From assembly GCA_030041255.1 (NCBI GenBank), contig JASHOF010000012.1, positions 152,657 through 216,656 of the forward strand: a stretch of DNA of 64,000 nt, written 5' to 3'. This document shows positions 1 to 7,882 of the stretch, piece by piece; the first letter of the stretch is position 1, and every line of letters starts with the position of its first letter. The DNA comes from Acetobacteraceae bacterium (GTDB lineage: Bacteria > Pseudomonadota > Alphaproteobacteria > Acetobacterales > Acetobacteraceae). A program made the position numbers and the translations under genes. The notes beneath the pieces were generated by a model. It was given only the letters and a program-made list of their open reading frames with translations, was not told where the DNA came from and made no database searches.

Positions 1-1
1 G

Positions 2-400
2 TGGTTCGTGCAATATACACGTCCCGGACGGGCGATGCGGGCGCTCGCGCAGGACCGCGACGCGGCGCGCCTGATGGGCGTCAATGTGGAGCGGACCTCC
101 ATGCTCGGCTTCGCGATCGGCGCCGCCCTCGCGGGGCTCGCGGGCGGCCTTCTGGTGACCGTCCAGGGTATCAGTGCCGGGGCCGGCCCGGCGATTTCGA
201 TCAAGGCCTTCATCATGATCATGATCGGCGGCGCCGGCGTGGTCGGCGGCGCCCTGCTGGGTGCCGTGGTCCTGGGGTTTGCCGAATCGATCGGCTACTC
301 GCTGCTTCCGGGATCTGAAACCTATCTTCTGATCTTCGTCGCACTGATCCTGTTCCTGATCATCCGGCCGCAGGGGATCATGGGACACCCATGGGGCTGA
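2..400 (+). CDS. livH: Branched-chain amino acid-type ABC transporter permease, LivH-like (5' truncated by window edge)
   Basis: Only the C-terminal 132 codons are inside the window; the reading frame is open from base 2 and ends in TGA at 398-400. The visible part carries the segment GRAMRALAQD followed by a small-residue-rich membrane helix pair and a final hydrophobic helix ending in IIRPQGIMG, which is the usual LivH tail. It is an inner-membrane permease of a LIV/HAAT ABC importer. The next gene, livM, starts at 391 inside this one, so the two are translationally coupled. The substrate cannot be read from the permease; the hydantoinase and M20 genes downstream suggest an amino-acid derivative or ureide. 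The family call is firm. Confidence 0.9.
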   Translation, partial: WFVQYTRPGRAMRALAQDRDAARLMGVNVERTSMLGFAIGAALAGLAGGLLVTVQGISAGAGPAISIKAFIMIMIGGAGVVGGALLGAVVLGFAESIGYSLLPGSETYLLIFVALILFLIIRPQGIMGHPWG

Positions 401-1386
401 CCCGGCAAGGAAGCGGTGTGAATGCGGCGACGGGCGGAGCAGCGCGCATGCTTGCCCATACCGCTCTGGGATTTGCCGCCCTTGCCGTGCTGTTCCTGCT
501 GATCCTGCCCGCCCTCTTTGCCGGCAACGGCTACTGGCTGACGGTGCTCGGCAACGCAGCCCTGCTGGCCTTCGCCAGCCTCGGCGTGTGGCTCACCTTC
601 TCGATCGGCCGCATCAACATCGCGCAGGGCGCTTTCGCGCTGATCGGCGGTTATGTCACCGCTATTCTCGACACCCGGTACGGGTTTTCGTTCTTCGCTT
701 CACTGCCGCTCGCGGGGATCATCGCGGGGCTGGTGGGCTACGCCGTCGGCTGGCCGATTCTCCGGCTGAAGGGTGTTTATTTTGCGATGATCACCCTGGT
801 CCTGACCGAAGTCGCGACCTATGCCTTCCTGAACGGCGGCAGCTTCACCAACGCCGCCTCCGGCATCACCGACATTCCCCGCCCCCGCCTGCTCGCGACT
901 TCGCTCGATCTTTATCTCGCCTCCGCCGTGCTGCTTCTGATCGGCGTCGTCATCGTCTGGCGCTTTCACATCTCCCCGGTCGGTGCGGTGTTTCGCGCCA
1001 TGCGCCAGGGGGAGGAACTGGCCGCCTCGCTCGGAATCGACATCGCCCGCTACCGGCTCCTGGCCTTCGTCGTCTCCTCCGGCATGGGGGGAATCGCGGG
1101 GGCGATGTTCGCGGCCGTGCAGCAGAATGTCTTTCCGACCTCCTATTCGGTCAATGACAGCATCAACTTCATGCTCTACTGCTTCCTGGGCGGGCTCGAG
1201 TGGGTGGTCGGCCCGGTAGTCGGTTCCTTCCTGCTGATCGTCGTCTTCCAGCTTCTGTCGGCGATTCAGCGCTTTCAGGTTCTCCTCTATGCCATCCTGA
1301 TGATCGTCGTGATGCTGTTCCTGCCGAACGGCATCCTGAGCCTGCCGCGCGTCGTCTCCGGCTGGCGGAACAGGCGCGCCGCATGA
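391..1386 (+). CDS. livM: Branched-chain amino acid-type ABC transporter permease, LivM-like
   Basis: 331 aa, the second permease of the LIV-type importer. The start ATG at 391 overlaps the livH stop by 10 bases; a GTG at 418 is an alternative. After about 20 residues the protein is a series of hydrophobic helices. The stretch around residues 195-215 (GAVFRAMRQGEELAASLGID) is the conserved LivM/LivH cytoplasmic loop that contacts the ATPase, followed by AGAMFA and a glycine-rich segment (FLGGLEWVVGPVVGSF) typical of LivM. It overlaps livG by 4 bases (1383-1386). Length and order match livH-livM-livG-livF operons. Confidence 0.93.
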   Translation: MGLTRQGSGVNAATGGAARMLAHTALGFAALAVLFLLILPALFAGNGYWLTVLGNAALLAFASLGVWLTFSIGRINIAQGAFALIGGYVTAILDTRYGFSFFASLPLAGIIAGLVGYAVGWPILRLKGVYFAMITLVLTEVATYAFLNGGSFTNAASGITDIPRPRLLATSLDLYLASAVLLLIGVVIVWRFHISPVGAVFRAMRQGEELAASLGIDIARYRLLAFVVSSGMGGIAGAMFAAVQQNVFPTSYSVNDSINFMLYCFLGGLEWVVGPVVGSFLLIVVFQLLSAIQRFQVLLYAILMIVVMLFLPNGILSLPRVVSGWRNRRAA

Positions 1387-2159
1387 GCCTTTTGGAGATC
1401 GATCACCTGACACGCCGGTTCGGCGGCCTGCTGGCGGTGAACGACGTCTCCTTCCGCGTCGAGGAAGGGGAAATACTTTCGGTCATCGGCCCCAACGGGG
1501 CCGGCAAATCGACACTGTTCAAGCTGGTTGCGGGCTTTCTCAGGCCCTCGAGTGGTACCATCCGCTTTGCCGGTCAGCGGATCGACGGCATGAAGCCGCA
1601 CGCGATCGCCGCGCGGGGCCTGGTGCGCACCTTCCAGGAGAGCACCGTGTTTCGCGAGATGACGGCGCTCGAGAACGTCGTCGTCGCGCATCATCTGCGC
1701 CGCCGGGCCGGGGATTTCGCCACCCTGATCGCAACCGGCCGGGCGCGCGCGGAACAGGCGGAATGCGTGCGCGATGCCGATGCCATCCTGGATCGGCTCG
1801 GACTCTCTCACGTGCGCGGCGAACGTGCGCGCAATCTGCCGCATGGCCATTTGCGGGCCCTCGGTGTCGCCATCGCGCTGGCGGCACGCCCGCGGATCGT
1901 GCTGCTGGACGAACCGTTCGCGGGCATGAACTCGGAGGAGACGCACCAGGCGGTGGAAATGGTGCGCGGCGTGCGTGCCCAGGGTGTGACGGTGGTTCTG
2001 GTCGAGCACGACATGGGCGCGGTGATGCGGCTCAGTGACCGCATCGTCGTGCTGAATTTCGGGACCATGATCGCGACCGGCACGCCAGCCGCGATCCAGG
2101 AAGACCCGGCGGTGATCGATGCCTATCTCGGCCGTGCCGACGATGTGGTCGGGCTCTAG
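1383..2159 (+). CDS. livG: LIV-type ABC transporter ATP-binding protein, LivG-like
   Basis: 258 aa from the ATG at 1383, which overlaps livM by four bases (ATGA arrangement). Walker A GPNGAGKST is near residue 38 and Walker B is IVLLDEPFAGM. The signature region reads LPHGHLRALGVAIAL instead of the usual LSYGQQR-type LivG motif, an atypical ABC signature. The H-loop is VLVEHDMGAVM. It is the cytoplasmic nucleotide-binding subunit pairing with livF. Longer in-frame reading upstream exists but lies inside livM, and the family start is at MSLLEID. Confidence 0.92.
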   Translation: MSLLEIDHLTRRFGGLLAVNDVSFRVEEGEILSVIGPNGAGKSTLFKLVAGFLRPSSGTIRFAGQRIDGMKPHAIAARGLVRTFQESTVFREMTALENVVVAHHLRRRAGDFATLIATGRARAEQAECVRDADAILDRLGLSHVRGERARNLPHGHLRALGVAIALAARPRIVLLDEPFAGMNSEETHQAVEMVRGVRAQGVTVVLVEHDMGAVMRLSDRIVVLNFGTMIATGTPAAIQEDPAVIDAYLGRADDVVGL

Positions 2160-2271
2160 TGTGCCGACTCCAACGCTTGATACCGTAGGATGCACCCTAG
2201 TGGTCGGCACACACCTCTTTATTTTCAGTGGCCTGCTAATCCCCTTTCGTTTGCTGCCGGCGGCAGCAAAC
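2160..2271. repeat. Two consecutive perfect inverted repeats between livG and livF
   Basis: Immediately after the livG stop, TGTGCCGAC (2160-2168) is matched by GTCGGCACA (2203-2211), giving a 9-bp stem with a 34-base loop. About 40 bases on, GTTTGCTGCC (2249-2258) and GGCAGCAAAC (2262-2271) form a perfect 10-bp stem with a 3-base loop. Neither is followed by a T-run, so they are not classic intrinsic terminators. They may dampen transcription or protect mRNA between livG and livF, or belong to the palindromic repeat that begins at 2289. Confidence 0.6.
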
Positions 2272-2288
2272 GTCGGGGGCAGGACACG

Positions 2289-2390
2289 AGAGCGTGTTCA
2301 GGTTGACTGAACACGCTCTCCTTTGTCTGACCGGGCGGATCGACGCACTCCCGGATCGCTTCGCGATGCCAGTCAGGCGCGATCCGCTCT
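2289..2390 (+). repeat. 102-bp palindromic repeat, copy A (REP/BIME-like)
   Basis: Starts with a 12-bp stem AGAGCGTGTTCA (2289-2300), loop GGTTGAC, and TGAACACGCTCT (2308-2319), and runs on to GATCCGCTCT at 2390. The whole element is present in inverted orientation at 3207-3308 with about ten differences. It ends seven bases before the livF ATG, so the livF leader is made of repeat sequence. Confidence 0.85.
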
Positions 2391-2397
2391 AGCCCCG

Positions 2398-3117
2398 ATG
2401 CTGCTCTCGATCCGCAACCTCGTCGTCCGCTATGACCGCGTGCTGGCGGTACACGAGGCATCGCTCGCCTGCGAGGAAGGCGGCTGCATCGCGCTGATCG
2501 GGGCCAACGGTGCCGGAAAATCCTCCACTTTGCGCGCCATTACCGGTCTGGTTCGGCCCAGTGCCGGCGAAATCACCTTCGCCGGCGAGCGCATCGACCG
2601 CCTCGGCCCGGCGGCGATCGTCGCCCGCGGCGTCTCCATGGTGCCCGAAGGGCGACGCGTCTTCCCGTTGATGAGCGTGCGTGACAACCTGATGATGGGC
2701 GCCCACCTGCGCCGCGACGAAGCGGCGATCAGGGCCGATCTTGCCAGGCTGCTCGACCGGTTTCCGCGACTCGCCGAACGGATCGGCCAGCAGGCCGGCA
2801 CGCTTTCCGGCGGCGAACAGGAAATGCTGGTGGTCGCGCGTGCCCTGATGGCACGGCCGAAACTCCTGCTGCTGGACGAGCCCTCGCTCGGCCTTGCCCC
2901 GATGGTGGTGCGCGACATCGCCTTCCTGATCCGTTCGATCAACCAGGACGACAAGGTGAGCGTGGTCCTGGTGGAACAGAATTCACGCATGGCATTGCGC
3001 ATCTCCGACCACGCCTACGTGCTGGAGACCGGACGTGTCGCACTCAGCGGCCCGTCGCACGAACTGGCCGCGGACGACCATGTGCGGCGCCTCTATCTCG
3101 GCGTCGGTGCCGAGTAG
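2398..3117 (+). CDS. livF: LIV-type ABC transporter ATP-binding protein, LivF-like
   Basis: 239 aa from the ATG at 2398; in-frame codons upstream belong to repeat copy A and were excluded. Walker A GANGAGKSS is near residue 37, the signature is LSGGEQEML, Walker B is LLLLDEPSLGL, and the H-loop is VLVEQNSRMAL. Second nucleotide-binding subunit of the LIV importer. Unlike livH-livM-livG, which overlap each other, livF is separated by about 240 bases of palindromic sequence and followed by another repeat copy, so repeats have inserted on both sides of it. No clear ribosome-binding site precedes the ATG. Confidence 0.92.
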   Translation: MLLSIRNLVVRYDRVLAVHEASLACEEGGCIALIGANGAGKSSTLRAITGLVRPSAGEITFAGERIDRLGPAAIVARGVSMVPEGRRVFPLMSVRDNLMMGAHLRRDEAAIRADLARLLDRFPRLAERIGQQAGTLSGGEQEMLVVARALMARPKLLLLDEPSLGLAPMVVRDIAFLIRSINQDDKVSVVLVEQNSRMALRISDHAYVLETGRVALSGPSHELAADDHVRRLYLGVGAE

Positions 3118-3206
3118 CCGGGGCAGAGGATGGCGCGGCCGTTTCTCCCATGCTGCCTGGAGGCGGATGCGCCGGGCGCGCCGATCGGATCTGAAAATCG
3201 CATCTT

Positions 3207-3308
3207 AGAGCGGATCGCGCTTGACTGGAATCGCGAAGCGATCCAGGAGCGCATGAATCCGCTCGGTCAGACAAAGGAGAGCGTGTTCAGGTTGACTGAA
3301 CACGCTCT
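3207..3308 (-). repeat. 102-bp palindromic repeat, copy B (inverted relative to copy A)
   Basis: Reverse-complement counterpart of 2289-2390. It begins AGAGCGGATCGCGC on the plus strand and ends with the same 12-bp stem pair around GGTTGAC (3285-3308). Together the copies form a long inverted repeat around livF. The element ends about 78 bases before the hydantoinase start. Confidence 0.85.
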
Positions 3309-3385
3309 GGGTGTGGCCCGCATCGATCCCGGACCGCCGGGGCGGGCAGGCCCGGTGGCATCCTGAAACGCGGAAGGTTCATTGC

Positions 3386-4831
3386 ATGATCGATTTCGAT
3401 CTGGTGGTACGCGGGGGTACTGTCGTCACCGGCACTGACACGATGCGCGCCGATCTCGGCATTCGTGCCGGCCGCATCGCTGCCATCGCGGAGAAGATCG
3501 AGGGCAGAGCGACGCTGGATGCCGGCGGCTTGCTGGTGCTGCCCGGAGGTGTCGATTCGCATTGCCATATCGAACAGTTGCGGGCCGGCGGCGGGGCTGA
3601 CGAGGAAACATGGGAGAGCGGCAGCCGCTCCTGCTTCGCGGGCGGCACCACCTCCGTGATCACGTTCTCGACCCAGTTCAAGGGTGGCGGGATCCTGGAA
3701 CCGCTCGCCGCGTATCGCAAGCGCGCCGGCCGGGCGATGGTGGATTACAGCTTCCACCAGATCATCACCGATCCTACGGACGCGGTGGTATGGAAGGAGA
3801 TCCCGGAGATCGTCGGTGACGGCATTCGCAGCCTCAAGGTGTTCCTCACCTACGACGCCATGCATCTGGACGACCGGCAATACCTGCGTGTGCTGGCCGC
3901 CGCCCGGCGCAACGGCGCCCTGGTCACCGTGCATTGCGAGAACTACGAGGCCATTCGCTGGCGGACCGAGGCGTTGCTCGCCGACGGGAAGGCCGCGCCG
4001 AAATACCATAGCTGGTCGCGGCCGCGGATGATCGAGCGGGAGGCGACGCAGCGCGCCATTGCGCTCGCCGAACTGGTGGACCAGCCGATCCAGGTGTTCC
4101 ATGTTTCATGTGCCGAGGTGGCGAAGGAGATTGCGCGGGCACAGGCGAGAGGACTCAAGGTCTGGGGCGAGACCTGCCCGCAGTACCTGGCGCTCACCGC
4201 GGCCGACATGGACCGGCCTGGCTTCGAGGGGGCCAAGTTCATGTGCAGCCCGGCGCCGCGTGACGCGGCGGACCATGCCGGGGTGTGGGACATGGTGCGC
4301 CGTGGCGTGCTCGATGTGGTCAGTTCCGACCATTCCGGCTTCCGTTACGAAGGGACGCGCGGCAAGCGCGCGAACGGGGCGGATGCGAGTTTTCGCGATA
4401 TTCCGAATGGCGTTCCCGGCCTCGCGACGCGGCTGCCGATCCTGTTCAGCGAGGGGGTCGTCGCGGGCCGGATCGATATCAACCAGTTCGTGCGCCTGAT
4501 TGCCACGACGCCGGCCAAACTCTTCGGCCTCTATCCGCAGAAGGGCAGCATCGCGGTCGGCGCGGATGCCGACCTCGTGCTGTGGGACGCGACCAGGCAG
4601 GTGACGCTCAGCAATGGGCTGCTGCAGCAGGCGATCGATTACACGCCCTACGAGGGCATGCAGGTGACGGGCTGGCCGGTTGCGACGCTGCGCCGCGGCG
4701 AGGTGGTGATGCGCGACGGGCGGGTGCAGGCCGAGCCGGGCAGCGGGCGCTTCCTGCCGCGTGGCCCCTACGAGGCCGCGAAGCCGCGCGGCGTGCTGCC
4801 CGACGGGTTCGACGCCAGCCGTTTCGCCTGA
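3386..4831 (+). CDS. Dihydropyrimidinase/D-hydantoinase family cyclic amidohydrolase
   Basis: 481 aa from the ATG at 3386. Family role: hydrolytic opening of cyclic amides (hydantoins, dihydropyrimidines) to N-carbamoyl amino acids in the cytoplasm, with a binuclear metal centre. Visible active-site elements in order: H59-x-H61 in VDSHCHIEQ, the lysine that is normally carbamylated at K151 in SLKVFLTYD, H183 in TVHCEN, a histidine in FHVSCAE, and the metal-binding aspartate in SSDHSGF. Length is normal for the family. It is followed after 36 bases by an M20 hydrolase whose family includes N-carbamoyl-amino-acid hydrolases, which fits a two-step ureide pathway fed by the LIV transporter. The exact substrate is not determinable. 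Confidence 0.85.
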   Translation: MIDFDLVVRGGTVVTGTDTMRADLGIRAGRIAAIAEKIEGRATLDAGGLLVLPGGVDSHCHIEQLRAGGGADEETWESGSRSCFAGGTTSVITFSTQFKGGGILEPLAAYRKRAGRAMVDYSFHQIITDPTDAVVWKEIPEIVGDGIRSLKVFLTYDAMHLDDRQYLRVLAAARRNGALVTVHCENYEAIRWRTEALLADGKAAPKYHSWSRPRMIEREATQRAIALAELVDQPIQVFHVSCAEVAKEIARAQARGLKVWGETCPQYLALTAADMDRPGFEGAKFMCSPAPRDAADHAGVWDMVRRGVLDVVSSDHSGFRYEGTRGKRANGADASFRDIPNGVPGLATRLPILFSEGVVAGRIDINQFVRLIATTPAKLFGLYPQKGSIAVGADADLVLWDATRQVTLSNGLLQQAIDYTPYEGMQVTGWPVATLRRGEVVMRDGRVQAEPGSGRFLPRGPYEAAKPRGVLPDGFDASRFA

Positions 4832-4867
4832 GTTTGGCCCCGGTTCATCCTGGCGAGGAGAACAGCG

Positions 4868-6142
4868 ATGATCGCTCCGAATGACGCGACCCACGGTTCG
4901 GGACGAACTGCGGGTGAGGTGGTCATGGCGCGGCTGGATGAGCTGGCGTGCTTTTCGGCCGAACCGGGCGCTCTGACCCGCCTTTACCTCTCCACCGAAC
5001 ACAAGGCGGCCGCCCTCAGAGTGCAGGCCTGGATGCAGGAAGCCGGCATGGATGCCGAGATCGACGCGGCAGGCAACGTCGTCGGCCGTTACGAGGGCCT
5101 GGGGCCGGGCCTCCCGGCCGTGCTCCTCGGCTCCCACATCGATACCGTGCGCAACGCCGGCAGGTACGACGGCTGCTTCGGCGTCATCGCCGCGATCGAG
5201 GCGGTGGCGAATCTCAAGCAGGCGCGCGAGCGCCTGCCCTTTGCGATCGAAGTCATTGCGTTCGGCGAGGAGGAGGGGGTCCGGTTTCCGGTGGCGCTGA
5301 CCACCTCGCGCGCCGTTGCCGGAACGCTCGACAGGGCGGCGCTGGATGCGTTGGACGCCGATGGGATCAGCATCCGCGAAGCGCTGCAGCGGTTCGGCTG
5401 CAATCCGTCCGGGATCGCGAGCGTGGCGCGCCGGCGACCGGACGTGCTGGCCTATGTCGAATTGCACATCGAGCAGGGCCCTGTACTCGAGGCCGAGGGC
5501 CTGCCGGTCGGCGTCGTGACCGCGATCGCGGCGGCGGCGCGGTTTACGGGCGAGGTCACCGGCATGGCCGGCCACGCGGGAACCGTTCCAATGGCGCTGC
5601 GCCGCGATGCACTGGCCGCGGCGGCGGAAATGATCCTCGCCATCGAACGGGTCGGGCGTTCGACGGAGGACCTCGTTGCCACTGTCGGCAGGATCGAAGC
5701 GATCCCGGGAGCGGTCAACGTGGTGCCGGGCGGGGCGCGTTTCACTCTTGATGTCAGAGGCCCGAGCGAGGCGGTGCGCGATGCCGGCGTGGCGCACATC
5801 GAACGGGAGCTGAAAGCGATCGCCGGGAGGCGCACTGTTTCCGTACAGCTCTCGCATTCCTACGAGGAGGCCGCCGCCATCTGCGCGCCGTGGCTCGTGG
5901 ACCAGCTTGCTGCCGCAGTGGAGCGAAACGGCATCGCGCCCAGGAGACTGCCGAGCGGTGCCGGACACGACGGACTTGCGATGGTCTCGCTCTGCCCGGT
6001 CGGCATGCTGTTCGTGCGTTGCGCGGGGGGCATCAGTCACCACCCGGCAGAGGCGATCACGAGCGAGGACGCCGAGATCGCGATCCGCGTGCTGATCGAT
6101 TTTCTGCGCCATTTCGCCTCGCCCGGCGGCAGCGCTGACTGA
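4868..6142 (+). CDS. M20-family amidase, allantoate amidohydrolase/N-carbamoyl-L-amino acid hydrolase type
   Basis: 424 aa. Motifs typical of the hydantoinase/carbamoylase branch of M20: GSHIDTVRNAGRYDG (metal-binding His and Asp), FGEEEGVRFP (catalytic Glu and metal ligand), HIEQGP, and GAGHDG near the C-terminus. Such enzymes hydrolyse N-carbamoyl amino acids, allantoate or ureidoglycine-like compounds in the cytoplasm. The ATG at 4868 is preceded by GGCGAGGAGAACAGCG, a good ribosome-binding site; a second in-frame ATG at 4925 is possible. Together with the upstream hydantoinase it would complete conversion of a hydantoin to a free amino acid. Confidence 0.85.
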   Translation: MIAPNDATHGSGRTAGEVVMARLDELACFSAEPGALTRLYLSTEHKAAALRVQAWMQEAGMDAEIDAAGNVVGRYEGLGPGLPAVLLGSHIDTVRNAGRYDGCFGVIAAIEAVANLKQARERLPFAIEVIAFGEEEGVRFPVALTTSRAVAGTLDRAALDALDADGISIREALQRFGCNPSGIASVARRRPDVLAYVELHIEQGPVLEAEGLPVGVVTAIAAAARFTGEVTGMAGHAGTVPMALRRDALAAAAEMILAIERVGRSTEDLVATVGRIEAIPGAVNVVPGGARFTLDVRGPSEAVRDAGVAHIERELKAIAGRRTVSVQLSHSYEEAAAICAPWLVDQLAAAVERNGIAPRRLPSGAGHDGLAMVSLCPVGMLFVRCAGGISHHPAEAITSEDAEIAIRVLIDFLRHFASPGGSAD

Positions 6143-6166
6143 TGATCGCGGCAAGGAGGCACGAGC

Positions 6167-7402
6167 ATGAGCGACAGCGCCGGCCGGGCGATCACGAGGT
6201 TCCTGGACGGTCAGCAGGAAGCGCAAACGCGGTTCCTGGCCGAACTTGTCAAATGCCCGTCCGATAACCCGCCCGGCGACTGCGCCGCCCATGCCGGGCG
6301 CGCTGCCAGGCTGCTCGAAGAACTCGGGCTCGAGGTGGAGCGCCACCCCGTCCCTGATGCGGCGGTGAAGGCAAACGGCATGGTCAGCGCCACCAACCTC
6401 GTCATCCGCAAGCGATTTGGCGACGGCCCGGTGATCGCACTCAACGCCCACGGCGACGTCGTTCCGCCGGGCAGCGGATGGACCCGTGATCCTTACGGCG
6501 CGGAGGTCATTGACGGTTGGATGTACGGGCGCGGTGTCGCGGTCTCGAAATCCGATTTCGCGACCTATACCTGGAGCCTGCTCGCCCTCCAGCAGGCCGG
6601 AGTGCCGCTGGGGGGCACGGTCGAGCTGCATTTCACCTACGACGAGGAGGCGGGCGGCAATATCGGCCCAGGTTTCCTGATGCGCGAAGGAATCAGCAAG
6701 CCCGACCTCGTTGTCGGTGCGGGTTTCTCCTACGCCGTCGTCACGGCACACAATGGCTGCCTGCACCTCGAAGTACAGGTGGACGGGAAATCGGCGCACG
6801 CCGCGATGCCGTATACCGGCATCGATGCCCTCGAAGCCGCCAATCACCTGCTCTCCTCCCTCTATGCCTGGAGGAAGACACTCACCCGCCGGCTTTCCGA
6901 TGTGCCGGGTATCGGCAACCCGCAACTGACCGTCGGGCTCATCAAGGGCGGCATCAACACCAATGTCGTTCCCGACCGGGTCAGCTTCCGGCTTGATCGT
7001 CGTATGATTCCCGAAGAGAAACCACCCGAGGTCGAGGCGGAGTTGCGGGCGGTGATCGACGGGGCAGCCGCTGCCTTCCCGGATGCCAAAGTTACAGTGC
7101 GTCGCATCCTGCTCGTCGAGCCGCTGGCGCCGCTCGCCAAGGGCCGGCGGTTGAGCGAATTGCTCGCACACCATGCAACCCGCATCATGGGCGAACCGGT
7201 GGGAGCCAAGGGCGTGCCGCTCTACACCGACGCGCCGCACTATTCCGCCCGCAGCACCCCGGTCGTGCTCTACGGCGCCGGGCCGCATACGATCGAGGAG
7301 GCCAATGCGCACCGCGCCGACGAGCGCCTTCCGTTGGCGGATCTGCATCGGGCCACAAAGGTCGTGGCGCTGACATTGCTCGATCTTTTGCGCGGAGCCT
7401 GA
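6167..7402 (+). CDS. M20-family deacylase, ArgE/DapE-like
   Basis: 411 aa. Zn-peptidase M20 features: NAHGDVVPPGSGWTRDP (metal His and Asp), GRGVAVSKSDFATY, YDEEAGGNIG (catalytic Glu pair), a dimerisation insert with AAMPYTGIDALE, and a late histidine in YTDAPHYS. It resembles acetylornithine deacetylase/succinyl-diaminopimelate desuccinylase relatives that act on N-acyl amino acids. It starts 24 bases after the previous M20 gene with an AAGGAGG site upstream, so it is probably the last gene of the transporter/hydantoinase operon. The first metal site reads HGDVV, normal for this subfamily. The precise substrate is unknown. Confidence 0.8.
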   Translation: MSDSAGRAITRFLDGQQEAQTRFLAELVKCPSDNPPGDCAAHAGRAARLLEELGLEVERHPVPDAAVKANGMVSATNLVIRKRFGDGPVIALNAHGDVVPPGSGWTRDPYGAEVIDGWMYGRGVAVSKSDFATYTWSLLALQQAGVPLGGTVELHFTYDEEAGGNIGPGFLMREGISKPDLVVGAGFSYAVVTAHNGCLHLEVQVDGKSAHAAMPYTGIDALEAANHLLSSLYAWRKTLTRRLSDVPGIGNPQLTVGLIKGGINTNVVPDRVSFRLDRRMIPEEKPPEVEAELRAVIDGAAAAFPDAKVTVRRILLVEPLAPLAKGRRLSELLAHHATRIMGEPVGAKGVPLYTDAPHYSARSTPVVLYGAGPHTIEEANAHRADERLPLADLHRATKVVALTLLDLLRGA

Positions 7403-7882
7403 GGTGGCTCTGCGGAACAGCATCTTGTGGGCCCGTTGGTCCGATGCGGCTGGCGCTCTGCGATGACAGGACGGCGGATACGAATTGCCGGGGCGGGACA
7501 TCGGGGCCGCCGGCAGCGAGTGTAGCCACGAAGCGGGGGACCGGTCGATCGGGGCGCGAGCACGAGGGGGGCGGAAGCGCCGTGCCCTGAGCCGAGCGGG
7601 ATTCGCCGCTGCGTGACACGGGCGGCAAAAAATCTGAAACGGTTAACCTTTACCCACAATCAGTGCATTGGATGCGCATCGGTAGCCGATCGTCGCAACC
7701 GAGCCGGGCATGAAGACTCGTTAAAATGCTTATGGTTGCATAGTTCCCTTGTGTGTTCTTATTTTGTTCCGGCCAACATTGCCTTGTTTGGGATTTCTCA
7801 CGAATTCTTTCGCAACTGCGCGTTATGCTTGCAGTTCCGGCCGGTGCGCCGGCATTCGTCAAATCATCAAGGAGCCCCTCTC
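7403..7882. other. 480-base gene-free region; AT-richer leader of the RpfF-like gene
   Basis: No convincing gene. From about 7625 to 7860 the base composition shifts from very GC-rich to clearly AT-richer (for example around TTAAAATGCTTATGGTTGCA), unlike the rest of the area. This segment directly precedes the RpfF-like gene, so it probably holds its promoter and a long 5' leader. No single -35/-10 pair is good enough to call. The good ribosome-binding site AAGGAG is at 7869-7874. Confidence 0.5.

Noticed and set aside
4106..7501. Minus-strand open frame of 1131 codons
   Set aside because: Shadow of the hydantoinase and two M20 genes in GC-rich sequence; arginine/histidine-rich, no domain, and the plus-strand genes have full motif sets and ribosome-binding sites.
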